A DNA stretch of 64,000 bases from Asparagopsis taxiformis (lineage: Eukaryota > Rhodophyta > Florideophyceae > Bonnemaisoniales > Bonnemaisoniaceae), in the NCBI GenBank assembly GCA_030407315.1, contig JALQPE010000706.1:1-64000 (forward strand). The letters are read 5' to 3'. The translations under genes were made by a program, and so were the position numbers. The notes under the pieces are model-generated. The model had not been told where the DNA came from and did no database searches. It was given only the letters and a program-made list of their open reading frames with translations. Shown one piece after another: positions 18,220 through 27,735 of the stretch (the stretch's first letter is position 1; every line of letters begins with the position of its first letter).

Positions 18220-19581
18220 ATGCTTCCTCTCGCTCCAAACGACGTTATAGAAGTTCAATGGGAACTTCGGCCGTTTGGGAGGAAACGAAAAATTGTGTGG
18301 TGGTCTGCAATCGTCAAGGAAATTACTCAGGTCAAGACCGAAACAGACCCATTCCTCCATGCATTGCTCGAATACAAAGCTGAATATGGTTTCGACTCTA
18401 CCCTTTCTCAAGTCAAGATTTCAGATCGTAACGAGCTCGTCGACAAGGATTCCGGAAGGGTTCTCCCGTGGCGAAGTGGTGAGCTTCGCAGTATGGACTC
18501 ACCTGCATCCCCAGCAGAGAGAGACCCGGACTACGGCATTGACCACACTCGCCACCGCCACCGCGGCATCCTTCAAGATTGCACTGCGGATCAAATGAAG
18601 AAGACCATAGCAGAAATGCTGGCAAGATTGGAAAAGCTGGAGTCAGCTGCCAAACATCCTCTTCCCCCTCCATTCGATTCCAACAGCTCCATGACCTCCT
18701 CTGCTCTGACTGTATGTAGCATTCTGTTTCAGAAGCTTGGTGTGTACACGGACAAGCCCCTCTCCCTCCGGATGACAAAATCCGAGCACTCCAGGGGAAT
18801 GCGACAAACATCGCAAGAAGAAATCAGAGTACAGGCTGACTGCTCCCTTGCTCAATTCCGCACTATTGCCATTCAATGCAAGGCGAAAGAGAATCGTGAT
18901 GTTCTCTTCCTGCCGTCCTTTGAGGACATCACCTTTCCCTCTGGAAATGAGTCGGATCTTTCCATCATTTTCCCCACCTTTCAGGCACTATGTGACTCCA
19001 TAGGTACCTCGCAACACGGGTTCCAGAAAATATTGGTGAAGAGCAGGGCGGAACGCGATGGAGGCAGCTCATCGATTGTCCGAATTTTAGGAAATCTAGT
19101 CGACGTTGACTGCTCTCATGATGCTCCTTCTTCCGCATTTCTCGTCGGCTCATCTGCTTACGTCCTGTCCAGCCCAGACCAACGTATGACAGTTCTTTGC
19201 AGAGACTCCTACGAGTTTGACCATGTCAACAATACATTTTTACATCCCCTATGTCTTAGCCAACTATCACAGTCTAGCATCGTGGACTCTTTCCACCTAC
19301 GTGATAAGGCTACTGTTACTTATGGAGCAACGTTTTCGTTACTGTGGAGACGTATTCAGCGCCGAGCTTGTTACAGCACTTTCCAGCCTCTATCAACCGC
19401 AGAGACGTTTGGTACACTACATCTACGCTTACCTTGCTGTATTTTCAGTGGTACTACTATATGCCAGGAGCTTGAAGACATTGGCTATGAGGCTATCTCT
19501 CGTCTTGGCTTCAATGCGGATTCAGACACTACCCACCCACCCTCTCCTCCACCTGCCACCTGCAGTCCGGAGCAAAAATGA
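18220..19581 (+). CDS. C1: possible Tudor/SH3-like domain protein, block family C
   Basis: The product has 453 residues. The first 85 (DVIEVQWELRPFGRKRKIVWWSAIV, YKAEYGFDS, then DSGRVLPWR) have the spacing of hydrophobic strands and paired Trp residues seen in small SH3/Tudor-type barrels, which often read methylated lysine or arginine. That assignment is tentative. The rest matches C2 (35444-36832) along its length: the LFQKLGVYTDKPLS...TKSE segment, ADCSLAQF, HVNNTFLHPL and a C-terminal LPCCIFSGTTICQELEDIG. I recognise no enzyme motif. Between a SET/methyltransferase gene and D1, a reader or adaptor role is a reasonable guess. The gene ends 275 bp from the convergent D1 stop. Confidence 0.65.
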   Translation: MLPLAPNDVIEVQWELRPFGRKRKIVWWSAIVKEITQVKTETDPFLHALLEYKAEYGFDSTLSQVKISDRNELVDKDSGRVLPWRSGELRSMDSPASPAERDPDYGIDHTRHRHRGILQDCTADQMKKTIAEMLARLEKLESAAKHPLPPPFDSNSSMTSSALTVCSILFQKLGVYTDKPLSLRMTKSEHSRGMRQTSQEEIRVQADCSLAQFRTIAIQCKAKENRDVLFLPSFEDITFPSGNESDLSIIFPTFQALCDSIGTSQHGFQKILVKSRAERDGGSSSIVRILGNLVDVDCSHDAPSSAFLVGSSAYVLSSPDQRMTVLCRDSYEFDHVNNTFLHPLCLSQLSQSSIVDSFHLRDKATVTYGATFSLLWRRIQRRACYSTFQPLSTAETFGTLHLRLPCCIFSGTTICQELEDIGYEAISRLGFNADSDTTHPPSPPPATCSPEQK

Positions 19582-19856
19582 TAAAGCACACCTATCCGTA
19601 GTTATCCTGTTCCTGGGTATTCCATTCTAGAGCTCCTGTGGCCATCAATTTCTAGTAAAGACGGATACCCTCGCCCCTTCCTACTTCGACTATTCCACTA
19701 CCTGTCTCTGCGCTGTTCCTTCGACTTGACACTATCGTCTGACTGGTTTCCTGATGTCTCGCACCTATCTACTTCCATCTATTACAAAATTCACCTCAAC
19801 AGAAATTTTATTTCTTCATTCTTCGTCTACTACACCGAAACTGGTTTCATCCGATA

Positions 19857-21383
19857 CTACTCCCCTTCATTCTCGATTTCATCATCGACGAATACCTTCA
19901 CATATTCTGCATCTCCTCCGTCCTCTTCCATAGACCTGAAGCTCTCCTCCAGCACTGATTCCCCCCCATCGTCTACGTTCAGTTCTTCATATCTATCACG
20001 CGATATAGTCAAAACCTCCTCATTCATGAACCGACTACTCACCCGCTCCCCGGGAAGAAGCAGTTTCACTGCTTCATTGATTTCCCGGATTTGCGCTCCT
20101 TCCACCTCTGTTCCACTTTGAAATTTCAAAATCGTTCGGAACCCGTATGCAAGTATGTAGATGAATTGCAAGGAGTATTCTGAACGTCGCAGGAACATGT
20201 TCTTATCAGAACATTGCGTGTAGGCGACTGCAAAGTTCAGTGCAACCTCTACTAAATTGATCCTCCTAGTCAAAAACCTCTTGTCCGGTTCTCCAATTAT
20301 TTGAACTTCGTACTCGACTTTGAATAGCATTTCTTTTCGCACTGCAATGAAGTCGCGAAGAATCTTCATATTCTTGTCATCCATTGCTGCACGCTCCGCT
20401 GCATTCATTTTCCTCTGCGCCGAGTACAGACTTGGAACTGACTCAATGTCCAGCCCACCGTCGTGCAAATGATGCTCCATTCGGACTGAACCTTGAAACC
20501 CACTGTATAGAACGAATCCAAGATCTCGGATGAACCGGTTTCGCACATGATCTCTGGACTTGTTCATAAACCCGGTCACTGCTGTGAGTGCCGATTTCGT
20601 CACAGTGATGCCTACCTCCTTTCTGTGCAACGGCCCATTGTCTCCAACCTTTCTTCGCTTCTGCTTTCGAGCGGCCCCATCACTTCCCTCGGACGTCCCA
20701 TGCATTCCATCCATGCGAGCAGAGTCCGTTCCGCGAATTGTCTCCTCAATGGTCCCGGTAGTCACATACCCCCGCGCCCTCCACCGTTCGATACCTTCCG
20801 ACGTTCCATTGGAGCTGGAACGGTCTCCTCCCTCTCTGAAAGAATTGTTTTGACACGTATTCTTGATTAAAGAGGTCACAACTTGGCAGCGCAATTCAAT
20901 GTGGTTCCGGCCGGCAAGCGTCCTATTGAACACATCCTTTCGCTCATTGCTCTGCCTGGCGAACATCAGCGTATTGATTAGCTGGCATCCGTTGAAATGC
21001 CTATCCCTCTTATCCACCATTGCCTTCGTGTACGTTGGAACAACAGCACACAGCACAGCACACACCATTTCGAACGTGAACGATTTCTCCGCATCCTGCG
21101 CAATGCGGAGACGTTCCCTGTCCTTCTCGGAGGCGATCTTCTTCGGATGTCCTTGTCCCTGGCTCAGAAGCCCATCGACGATGCTCTTGACCTCCTGCAT
21201 ATCGGTGTTTAGCATGGAGACAGTCTTGGCGACATTTCCGAGAGTCTCGCGTAATTGAATGGTGCTCTTCTCGACGGCATCCATTTTATCACTCAGGGCT
21301 TTCAACTCTGCAGTGATGTTCGAAAAGCCCTCACGCGTTATTTCGGAAAATGCGGCGATGCTTACGGAGGTTTCGGGATTCAT
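19857..21383 (-). CDS. D1: coiled-coil protein, block family D
   Basis: I chose the Met at 21383 (MNPETSVS) over an upstream Met at 21437, because D2 aligns from this point (xxREGFxxxTxEx). The product has about 508 residues. A predicted coiled coil fills residues about 15-80 (heptad-like AELKALSDKMDAVEKSTIQL). Then KDRERLRIAQDAEKSFTFE, a central segment with basic linker KQKRRK, and a C-terminal half with LRRSEYSLQFIYILAYGF. It ends in an acidic tail (EEDGGDAEYVKVFVDDEIENEGE). The family is known to me only from the two copies here. The coiled coil points to oligomerisation; the acidic tail and basic linker suit a chromatin or DNA partner. No transposase or recombinase triad is evident. Confidence 0.65.
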   Translation of the reverse strand: MNPETSVSIAAFSEITREGFSNITAELKALSDKMDAVEKSTIQLRETLGNVAKTVSMLNTDMQEVKSIVDGLLSQGQGHPKKIASEKDRERLRIAQDAEKSFTFEMVCAVLCAVVPTYTKAMVDKRDRHFNGCQLINTLMFARQSNERKDVFNRTLAGRNHIELRCQVVTSLIKNTCQNNSFREGGDRSSSNGTSEGIERWRARGYVTTGTIEETIRGTDSARMDGMHGTSEGSDGAARKQKRRKVGDNGPLHRKEVGITVTKSALTAVTGFMNKSRDHVRNRFIRDLGFVLYSGFQGSVRMEHHLHDGGLDIESVPSLYSAQRKMNAAERAAMDDKNMKILRDFIAVRKEMLFKVEYEVQIIGEPDKRFLTRRINLVEVALNFAVAYTQCSDKNMFLRRSEYSLQFIYILAYGFRTILKFQSGTEVEGAQIREINEAVKLLLPGERVSSRFMNEEVLTISRDRYEELNVDDGGESVLEESFRSMEEDGGDAEYVKVFVDDEIENEGE

Positions 21384-21437
21384 CTTGACCTTGCAATTGG
21401 AGTTTGCTAAAAGGAGAATTGCTTTGAAGGATGTCAC

Positions 21438-21913
21438 GCTTAGTACAGCAGTGTTGTAGCAAATATCATTTCAGTGGATGCATCCATCCTGGTCTACTCT
21501 ACATAATAATAATGCTTCCCAGTGCTCCGTAACGGTTATTTTTCATAATTTAGTGGTGGATGGTGCGTATTCTTTCCTTTGCCACCACCCACGTCCTGTG
21601 CATACCACACCTCGCTACCAGACTGACGTCTCCTACTAGACACTTTCAATGCAAAGATAGATAGGTATAATTTGAAATGCTAAACTCAACATATTATAGC
21701 TACTATGTACATTCTCTCCTTACGGTGAGACAAACCAGATATGTTCTGTTCTCCCAATCTTCCTTTCTCCAACGTCCTATTCAGCATCTAGCTTCCCCGC
21801 ACCCAACTATCTGTAAAGCACCATCACAATTAATATAGTCGTATACCACACACCATTCCAATATTTACCTTCACACCAACACTATGCTCCATATTTCCTC
21901 TAAGTCCACTCCA
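21438..21913. other. D1 upstream region
   Basis: AT-rich sequence 5' of D1, with no gene seen. It presumably includes the D1 promoter on the minus strand. Confidence 0.45.
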
Positions 21914-22262
21914 CCAGACAGTGTTGTCAAACAATGCACGGTACTACCCGCAGACAATACAATTTGCTATCTACACTACTGTCTACAGATTTCCCCAGAC
22001 AGTGCAGTAATACAGTACAATGTATTGTCTCAGACAGTAAAATGTACTGTCTGCACATACTGTCTGGCGGCAACACTTCCGGACAGTAAAATTTACTGTT
22101 CTGGACAGTAAATTTTACTGTTTTTGGTACTGTCCAGATTTCGTGCCAGTTTACTGCTGCAGCAGTATTCTGAAATTTCCAGACAGTAAATTTTACTGTC
22201 TCCGCGCACTGTCTTGGCCAGACAGTAATTTTTACTGTCTCAGACAGTAAATTTACTGTCTG
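21914..22262. repeat. Block I right-end palindrome array
   Basis: About a dozen full or half copies of CAGACAGTAAA paired with TTTACTGTCTG, becoming more regular towards the right (22,185-22,262). The motif differs from the arrays inside the block. Block II has an array at the same relative place with CAGGCAGTAAA/TTTACTGCCTG. It is probably a terminal or subterminal binding region of the element. Confidence 0.92.
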
Positions 22263-22527
22263 TTTTCATTCTCAACACCGTAGTGGATATTCTCTGGTGT
22301 CCCTTAGTTTTGAACGTCACATCAGTTTTTTCGTGCCGCACCTCAAGTCATTTAGTGCTAGTGTAGTCGTTGAGTACATAAGAATAGAGTGGGATTTTGT
22401 TCCATGCGCACAAATAAAGTGTGTTTTGCGAAGAGCGTACGCACTTACGTACGTATGACGCCATTGGTACTAGAGATGGAGCCGCGAGTTGCAGGACTCC
22501 TAGTTCCACAAAGTTGAGTTCGCATAA
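22263..22527. other. Junction between blocks I and II
   Basis: About 265 bp without a gene. TCTCAACACCGTAGTG at 22270-22285 resembles TCTCAAACTCAGTAGTG at 39547-39563, just right of the block II array, so block I may end near 22,285. Confidence 0.45.
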
Positions 22528-22925
22528 TCCAATGGAGAGCCCGCACCTGGCCAATGAAGTGGAAAATAATACCCGGTATAGTTTTTGGCTCCAGTGACAA
22601 GTGGAGTATTGTGACTGATGGCTGTCTGCTGGCCAATGGGGAGCCGGCACCTGGCCAATGAAGTGGAAAATAATACCCGGTATAGTTTTCTGGCTCCAGT
22701 GACAAGTGGAGTATTGTGACTGATGGCTGTCTGCTGGCCAATGGGGAGCCGGCACCTGGCCAATGAAGTGGAAAATAATACCCGGTATAGTTTTCTGGCT
22801 CCAGTGACAAGTGGAGTATTGTGACTGATGGCTATCTGCTGGCCAATGGGGAGCCGGCACCTGGCCAATGAAGTGGAAAATAATACCCGGTATAGTTTTT
22901 TGGCTCCAGTGACAAGTGGAGTACT
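22528..22925. repeat. Block II left array: four tandem units of about 105 bp
   Basis: Units start near 22528, 22632, 22737 and 22842. Each holds CCAATGRRGAGCC, CACCTGGCCAATGAAG, AATAATACCCGGTATAG and GGCTCCAGTGACAAGTGGAG. The TACCCGGTA core is the same as in block I. The position is equivalent to block I array 1. Confidence 0.95.
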
Positions 22926-23185
22926 ATGATTCATGGCAATGGGATGGTTTTGGGAACGAAGGAATTGTGTGTGGGAAGTCCTTCGTCGAGGAATGACAGA
23001 TGGCCGAATACAATTGGAGCGCGTGGAAGGTGAATCAATAACTGATATTTCACGTTTAGACGTGTAGGGAGATCGTTTCCCGCCAAATACCACCTTGAAA
23101 GAGGAATATCTCTTGATCGTGTAGTCGGAGAGAAAAGGTATCTTTGTCATCCTGAACGGCTTCTGTACGCGTCCAAATCTTTGCA

Positions 23186-26100
23186 ATGGCCGGAAGCGAC
23201 ACTGAGCGCGCTGCGGAACCAAAGGATACCGTCGAAAGCGTTGCAGAGAGACTTGCAACGACGGTAGGCGGTGATAAAACACCCTCCGGAGGTTCTGCTG
23301 ATGGAGGGGCTCCGTCTGCAGCGGGAAGGGAGACGGCAGATAGCCAGACACCCATTCAGGGAGCAGACGCTGCCATGATAGAGGCAGCAAAAACCCTTGG
23401 CGATATATCACCATCTGGGAAAAACACTCTACGCTTTCCATCTACTCCTGGGACGGTGAAATCGAAAAACAGGGAGAGGTCTAACGTCCGTGAAGGCGAG
23501 GGGAGTCCTGCTGGCATGGAAGCATCAGAAGAGTCTGTGATGGGGATTGACATCAACATTGTCGAATGCAGGACTGAACCTAAAATGATCAATCCGCTAG
23601 ATGTTGCCAAACCGGAATCAACTTCTCGTCTTGTGCAGGAGGCCAGAGTGCGCGATCTGGTCAGCAAAATATCTACCGAGGGGTTTCTGGAAACTGGCAC
23701 CCGAATGACCATCTGTGAAACAATGGGGTCAGACGGACGGAAGAAACTGCAGTGCATTGATGGAGGTCATCGTATCAGCGCTTTGCAGTCGATTGTGGAA
23801 AACAAACCGACAGTTGCTGATCGATGGAGACTGAGGAGCATTAGCGTTGACTTCATCCGACCACCTGGAACCCGTGAAATGTTTCATCCTCTTGAAGTGA
23901 TGCGAATATCGCAGAAGCTGAACGAAAAGACTCATGACGTGATAGAAGTTTCTATTGCTGACCACGTCTGTACGGTCATGAAGTTCATGATGATGAAGGG
24001 CTTGATGAAGGCGAAGGTAAATGTGTGCACAAAAGTTGTAGTCGAGAACAAGGTCATTCCAGGTTGTCAGGAAGGAATCATGATGAAGTACGTTTCGATT
24101 GCGCAGGGCTTCGGAGACGTAAATAACCCGGCGTTCGAACATTGGTCAGCTATCCCAAGTCGATTTGCAACTGAAACTAGTCCGCCAGACTCGAAGAATA
24201 TGCAGGGATGCACTGTGGACGTCCTATTCGCTTCTGCGTTTCGAAAAGCTTCGGTGGACACCAAACTTGTCATTCTAGAGCTCACTGCAATGTGGACGAT
24301 GTGGAAACGTAGGAAAGGAGATGGTGGTATAAGTCTAAAGACATGCGCGCAAAAGTGGTGCTACAGCATGTGTGAAATATATGACATACTTGAGAAAGCT
24401 GTACGGAAAGAAAACTCCTGGCATTCCTCACCTCATCCATGTTTCAGGAAGTTACATGAAGTACCGGAGCCAGGTGGACGAACACGAAAAACCATACGAT
24501 ATCGCATTTTGACTGTCCTCAAAGATTTCTATCCTTCCGACGCACCAACTGGGAGAGGTATACGTGCAGCATTGACGCGGTCTATGATGAAAGAAATCCG
24601 TTATGTGGTTTTCAACGGCCCAATTCTATCGGATGACTCTCTCGACCATTCCGTCGCGCCTGAAATAGGTGTGCAGGAAAGGCGGACTAGGCGAAAATCC
24701 TTGGAAGGGAATACTGCACCTCAACCACGACAACAATCCGCATCGTATGGTGATACTTCAAATGCTGCCATTGATCGCTCGGACGTGGTACAGAGTCCAA
24801 ATGTACTTACCCAACAGCAGACACAGGGCAGTCTGGAAATATCGGATCGTGTTAACGCTGAGGTCGGTGCTGCAACACAGGTTGGTGAAGAGGCGACAGG
24901 GAAAGCGGCAGATTCCGAAAGCGCAAAGCAGGTTACAACGGACCGCGCAGTGCCTACTGCGCCAACCGAGAACAATTCTTCGAAACCTGGAGATTGTGAA
25001 GTTGGGGATGTGTTGCAGAAGAACGTAGGAACTCAAGAGCTTGAACCAACTGGTGCAAATCGAGGAAGAAATGACCACGGTGATGAAAATGACCTGCAAC
25101 AATCACCTAGCCCAGTGGCAGCCGGAAGTGCCACGCTCAGACCAGAGCAGGGTGGAAAGTCGCCGGCGAATATGTCAGTTGGTCATCCAAGAACTGGTCG
25201 AGATGGTGAAGGAGGTCCTGAATCTAGGAAGAGCGATGGGTCTGGAACGAAAGATGTCCGCGAAGAATGTCCCGAACATTCTTCTGGAAGGACAACGGAG
25301 GACCCGATGAAAGGTGTACGAAATCAGGGTGATGGCACTGGAGACGCTATGTTATCTACAGCGGATGTCGGCCTACCTGTTTTACCTGAGCTGGAGGACA
25401 CGGAAACACCTGTTACCAGTTCTACGCCTAGGAAGTTGATGAAAGCCAAGCACAGCAGTGGTTTCGTGCCCTTAAAGGCAAAGCCGAGGAATACGGAGAC
25501 GCCGCCAATGATTCTACGATCCAAACGGAAATTGGTGGATGTCACCCCTCAAGAGGTTATTGACCTGGTGGGAGAGGATACCAGCAGGCCGCGGCAGAAG
25601 AAGAAGCAAAAGATGCGTGAAGACGCAAATTTGCAATCCGGCAAAGACGCTGCAGTCCACGCGGTTCAAGGAGGTCAGTATTCGGACAGGCAACAAAATG
25701 ATGTCCCTGACAAAGATGTGGAGGAAGGTATAGAAGCGAAACTGCCTGTTATCATTCATCCCGACAGTCGAATGAAATACTATGTGAATGGGAAACTGGT
25801 CGATACGCTTCGAGCCGAGGTCGCTGAAGCAGCAGCGAGTGCCTATTCGGCACAAAATGTTTCCGCTGAGTTTCTCTCGAGGGCTTATTTCCGAGAGAAA
25901 CGAAATGAAATAGACTTGGTTGGGTTTACAATTCTGGACGGAATATTCAAGTCTTCTACTACTGCAGATGCGATCCACGAACTGCTCCTTCATTTTTCTG
26001 CGTTGTTTGAGGAACGTCTCGAGGATGCCAAGAAGAACTCTGAATCCGGTGACACCCGCAGAGATCCGGACTGGACACCGTGGTGCATGGCTATGATGGA

Positions 26101-26710
26101 TGGGAAAAACTCTGATGAAGAAGGTGAGAAGGGCAGAGGAATCTTTATAACAAAGCGGAAGAGCTTATGTGATGACCTCGAGGATAACAATAATAATCTC
26201 TATCGGAAGAAGATGATTGTTGAGCTCGGTCTAGGTATTTGTGCGGAAGGTTTGGAATTGAGGACTAGTGGGAAGGACCCGATGGCCTTCCCCAGCACTG
26301 GAACTACTTTAGTGCTGACTGGAGAGCGGACTAAACCTCGTGCTGGACATACAGACTATGAAGTGGGAATCGATGAAGTTAACAGTCCCCCTTCTCCGCC
26401 ATCCTACTTCATGATGTCAAGCGGCGCAGATGGATTCGGCCTCGTGCTTGCACCCTACAGTCATGTCTGTTTATCCCATCCCAACAGAGAGTTATACAGA
26501 GTTCCAATGAAGAGGTGTGAAGTACCACCATATTCTGTTCTTGTCTGCCGAGGGGATGTTTATCACCACGAGGAAGGATTTGAGAGCAATAAGGGTCTTC
26601 AATACAAGTTCCCGATCCGATCTCACATATTCCTCAAAACTGAGCAGCATCAAAGTGAAGAAGGAGAATATGTCGTTGGACATTGGGAGGGCAATTCGAA
26701 ATTGAAGTGA
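23186..26710 (+). CDS. A3: ParB-like domain fused to a 2OG-Fe(II) dioxygenase-like domain
   Basis: The 1,174-residue product is the block II counterpart of A1. The ParB-like loop CIDGGHRISAL begins at D192, after RLVQEARVRDLVSKI. The shared middle block follows (THDVIEVSIADHVCTVMKF, YVSIAQGF, HWSAIPSRF). A polar linker (about 490-830) includes RQKKKQKMRED. Its version of the conserved linker-end motif is weak (YSDRQQNDVPD). The C-terminal domain keeps H1055-T-D1057, SYFMMSSGADGF, H1127 (VYHHEEGF) and PIRSHIFLKT, so the iron and 2OG residues look complete. The second residue after the distal His is Glu, not Gly as in A1 and A4. AATAAA follows at about 26767. It probably binds block II palindromes; target and reaction are inferred only. 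Confidence 0.75.
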   Translation: MAGSDTERAAEPKDTVESVAERLATTVGGDKTPSGGSADGGAPSAAGRETADSQTPIQGADAAMIEAAKTLGDISPSGKNTLRFPSTPGTVKSKNRERSNVREGEGSPAGMEASEESVMGIDINIVECRTEPKMINPLDVAKPESTSRLVQEARVRDLVSKISTEGFLETGTRMTICETMGSDGRKKLQCIDGGHRISALQSIVENKPTVADRWRLRSISVDFIRPPGTREMFHPLEVMRISQKLNEKTHDVIEVSIADHVCTVMKFMMMKGLMKAKVNVCTKVVVENKVIPGCQEGIMMKYVSIAQGFGDVNNPAFEHWSAIPSRFATETSPPDSKNMQGCTVDVLFASAFRKASVDTKLVILELTAMWTMWKRRKGDGGISLKTCAQKWCYSMCEIYDILEKAVRKENSWHSSPHPCFRKLHEVPEPGGRTRKTIRYRILTVLKDFYPSDAPTGRGIRAALTRSMMKEIRYVVFNGPILSDDSLDHSVAPEIGVQERRTRRKSLEGNTAPQPRQQSASYGDTSNAAIDRSDVVQSPNVLTQQQTQGSLEISDRVNAEVGAATQVGEEATGKAADSESAKQVTTDRAVPTAPTENNSSKPGDCEVGDVLQKNVGTQELEPTGANRGRNDHGDENDLQQSPSPVAAGSATLRPEQGGKSPANMSVGHPRTGRDGEGGPESRKSDGSGTKDVREECPEHSSGRTTEDPMKGVRNQGDGTGDAMLSTADVGLPVLPELEDTETPVTSSTPRKLMKAKHSSGFVPLKAKPRNTETPPMILRSKRKLVDVTPQEVIDLVGEDTSRPRQKKKQKMREDANLQSGKDAAVHAVQGGQYSDRQQNDVPDKDVEEGIEAKLPVIIHPDSRMKYYVNGKLVDTLRAEVAEAAASAYSAQNVSAEFLSRAYFREKRNEIDLVGFTILDGIFKSSTTADAIHELLLHFSALFEERLEDAKKNSESGDTRRDPDWTPWCMAMMDGKNSDEEGEKGRGIFITKRKSLCDDLEDNNNNLYRKKMIVELGLGICAEGLELRTSGKDPMAFPSTGTTLVLTGERTKPRAGHTDYEVGIDEVNSPPSPPSYFMMSSGADGFGLVLAPYSHVCLSHPNRELYRVPMKRCEVPPYSVLVCRGDVYHHEEGFESNKGLQYKFPIRSHIFLKTEQHQSEEGEYVVGHWEGNSKLK

Positions 26711-27044
26711 TGAAGGGCATCTGTCCAGCCGTGTTGAAGCCTTAGTTGGGTATGAATCCGTAGAGTAATAAACACAATTCCAATAGAACATGATAAAAGA
26801 GATACTGCATGGATTCTTTATATAGTCAGATCAATTCACAAATGTAACAAACACCACATGCAGAAAGCTATTCTCCACAGAAAGCTCTACCTACAGGAGC
26901 TGCAAATTCTAAACCTCTTCAGTAGATGCAAGAAACGATAGCAGATAGTAAAACCTGGTATTATATTACATCGTTCACTATCCCCGGTAAAATTTTCAGT
27001 TCCTGAGAACAGGAGTCTGGCCGGGTATAAAGTTGGGTGGGTGT
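26711..27044. other. A3 downstream region
   Basis: No gene seen. It holds the A3 polyadenylation signal and, near 26,975, degenerate CCCGGTAAAATTTT sequence leading into the next array. Confidence 0.45.
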
Positions 27045-27270
27045 AGACCAAGTGCACCAACCCCATTGCCTGGGGGTACTCCGGATAACCTCAGCCAATG
27101 GCGTTGGTGCACCTGGCTTTTGGGAGGCCAAAATAATACCCGGTATTATTTTGGGTCGGTATAGACCAAGTGCACCAACCCCATTGGCCGAGGTTGTCCA
27201 AACTACCACCGGCCAATGGCGTTGGTGCACCTGGCTTTTGGGAGGCCAAAATAATACCGGGTATTATTCC
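27045..27270. repeat. Block II internal palindrome array, two tandem units
   Basis: Two units of about 115 bp carry GTGCACCAACCCCATTG, an opposed CCAATGGCGTTGGTGCAC, and the central palindrome AATAATACCCGGTATTATT (core 27137-27145; second copy TACCGGGTA at 27255-27263). These make nested inverted repeats. The position matches block I arrays 2 and 3, between the two A genes. Confidence 0.93.
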
Positions 27271-27735
27271 TAGTTTCTCAAGCCAGGTGCAGTGCACTCA
27301 TTGGCCGAAGCCCACTTATTCGTGGTTCATGTTGAATACAGACGCATTTGGTATGTACGCATCAGCTCCACGAGTTGGTGCAAAATGCTGGGAAGTATGT
27401 GACTTCAGCATTATGTAGTTATTACTTGAGTGGTTTTGGGGTAATCACCATGACCAACTCGTACCTGTTTAGCCACTTTGAGTATGAACTCGTCGTATAG
27501 CGATTGTATTTGGCCGCAGAAATTAACTGAATTTCGAGTATTACTCTTGATCTGAGTCAAGTGGTCTAGAAATAAACAAAAAATTGAAATCAGAGTTGAA
27601 ACGGATTGTTCACGTTTGATCCTTTATCAGACTGCAGTAGCGAAATAAATCTATCTTAATCGTCTCTGTATCGTCGTTATCGGGGTCGTACACTCAATCA
27701 AGCTTCTCTCCATTCCTGCTTTCCCTCATCCTTCA
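27271..27735. other. A4 upstream region
   Basis: About 460 bp without a gene. A CT-rich leader (about 27,695-27,735) precedes the A4 start, as at A2. Confidence 0.45.

Noticed and set aside
22348..23441. Minus-strand frames with repeated TGYYFPLHWPGAGSP-like units
   Set aside because: They translate the 105-bp tandem repeat; the residue repeats follow from DNA repetition and no start or domain supports a gene.
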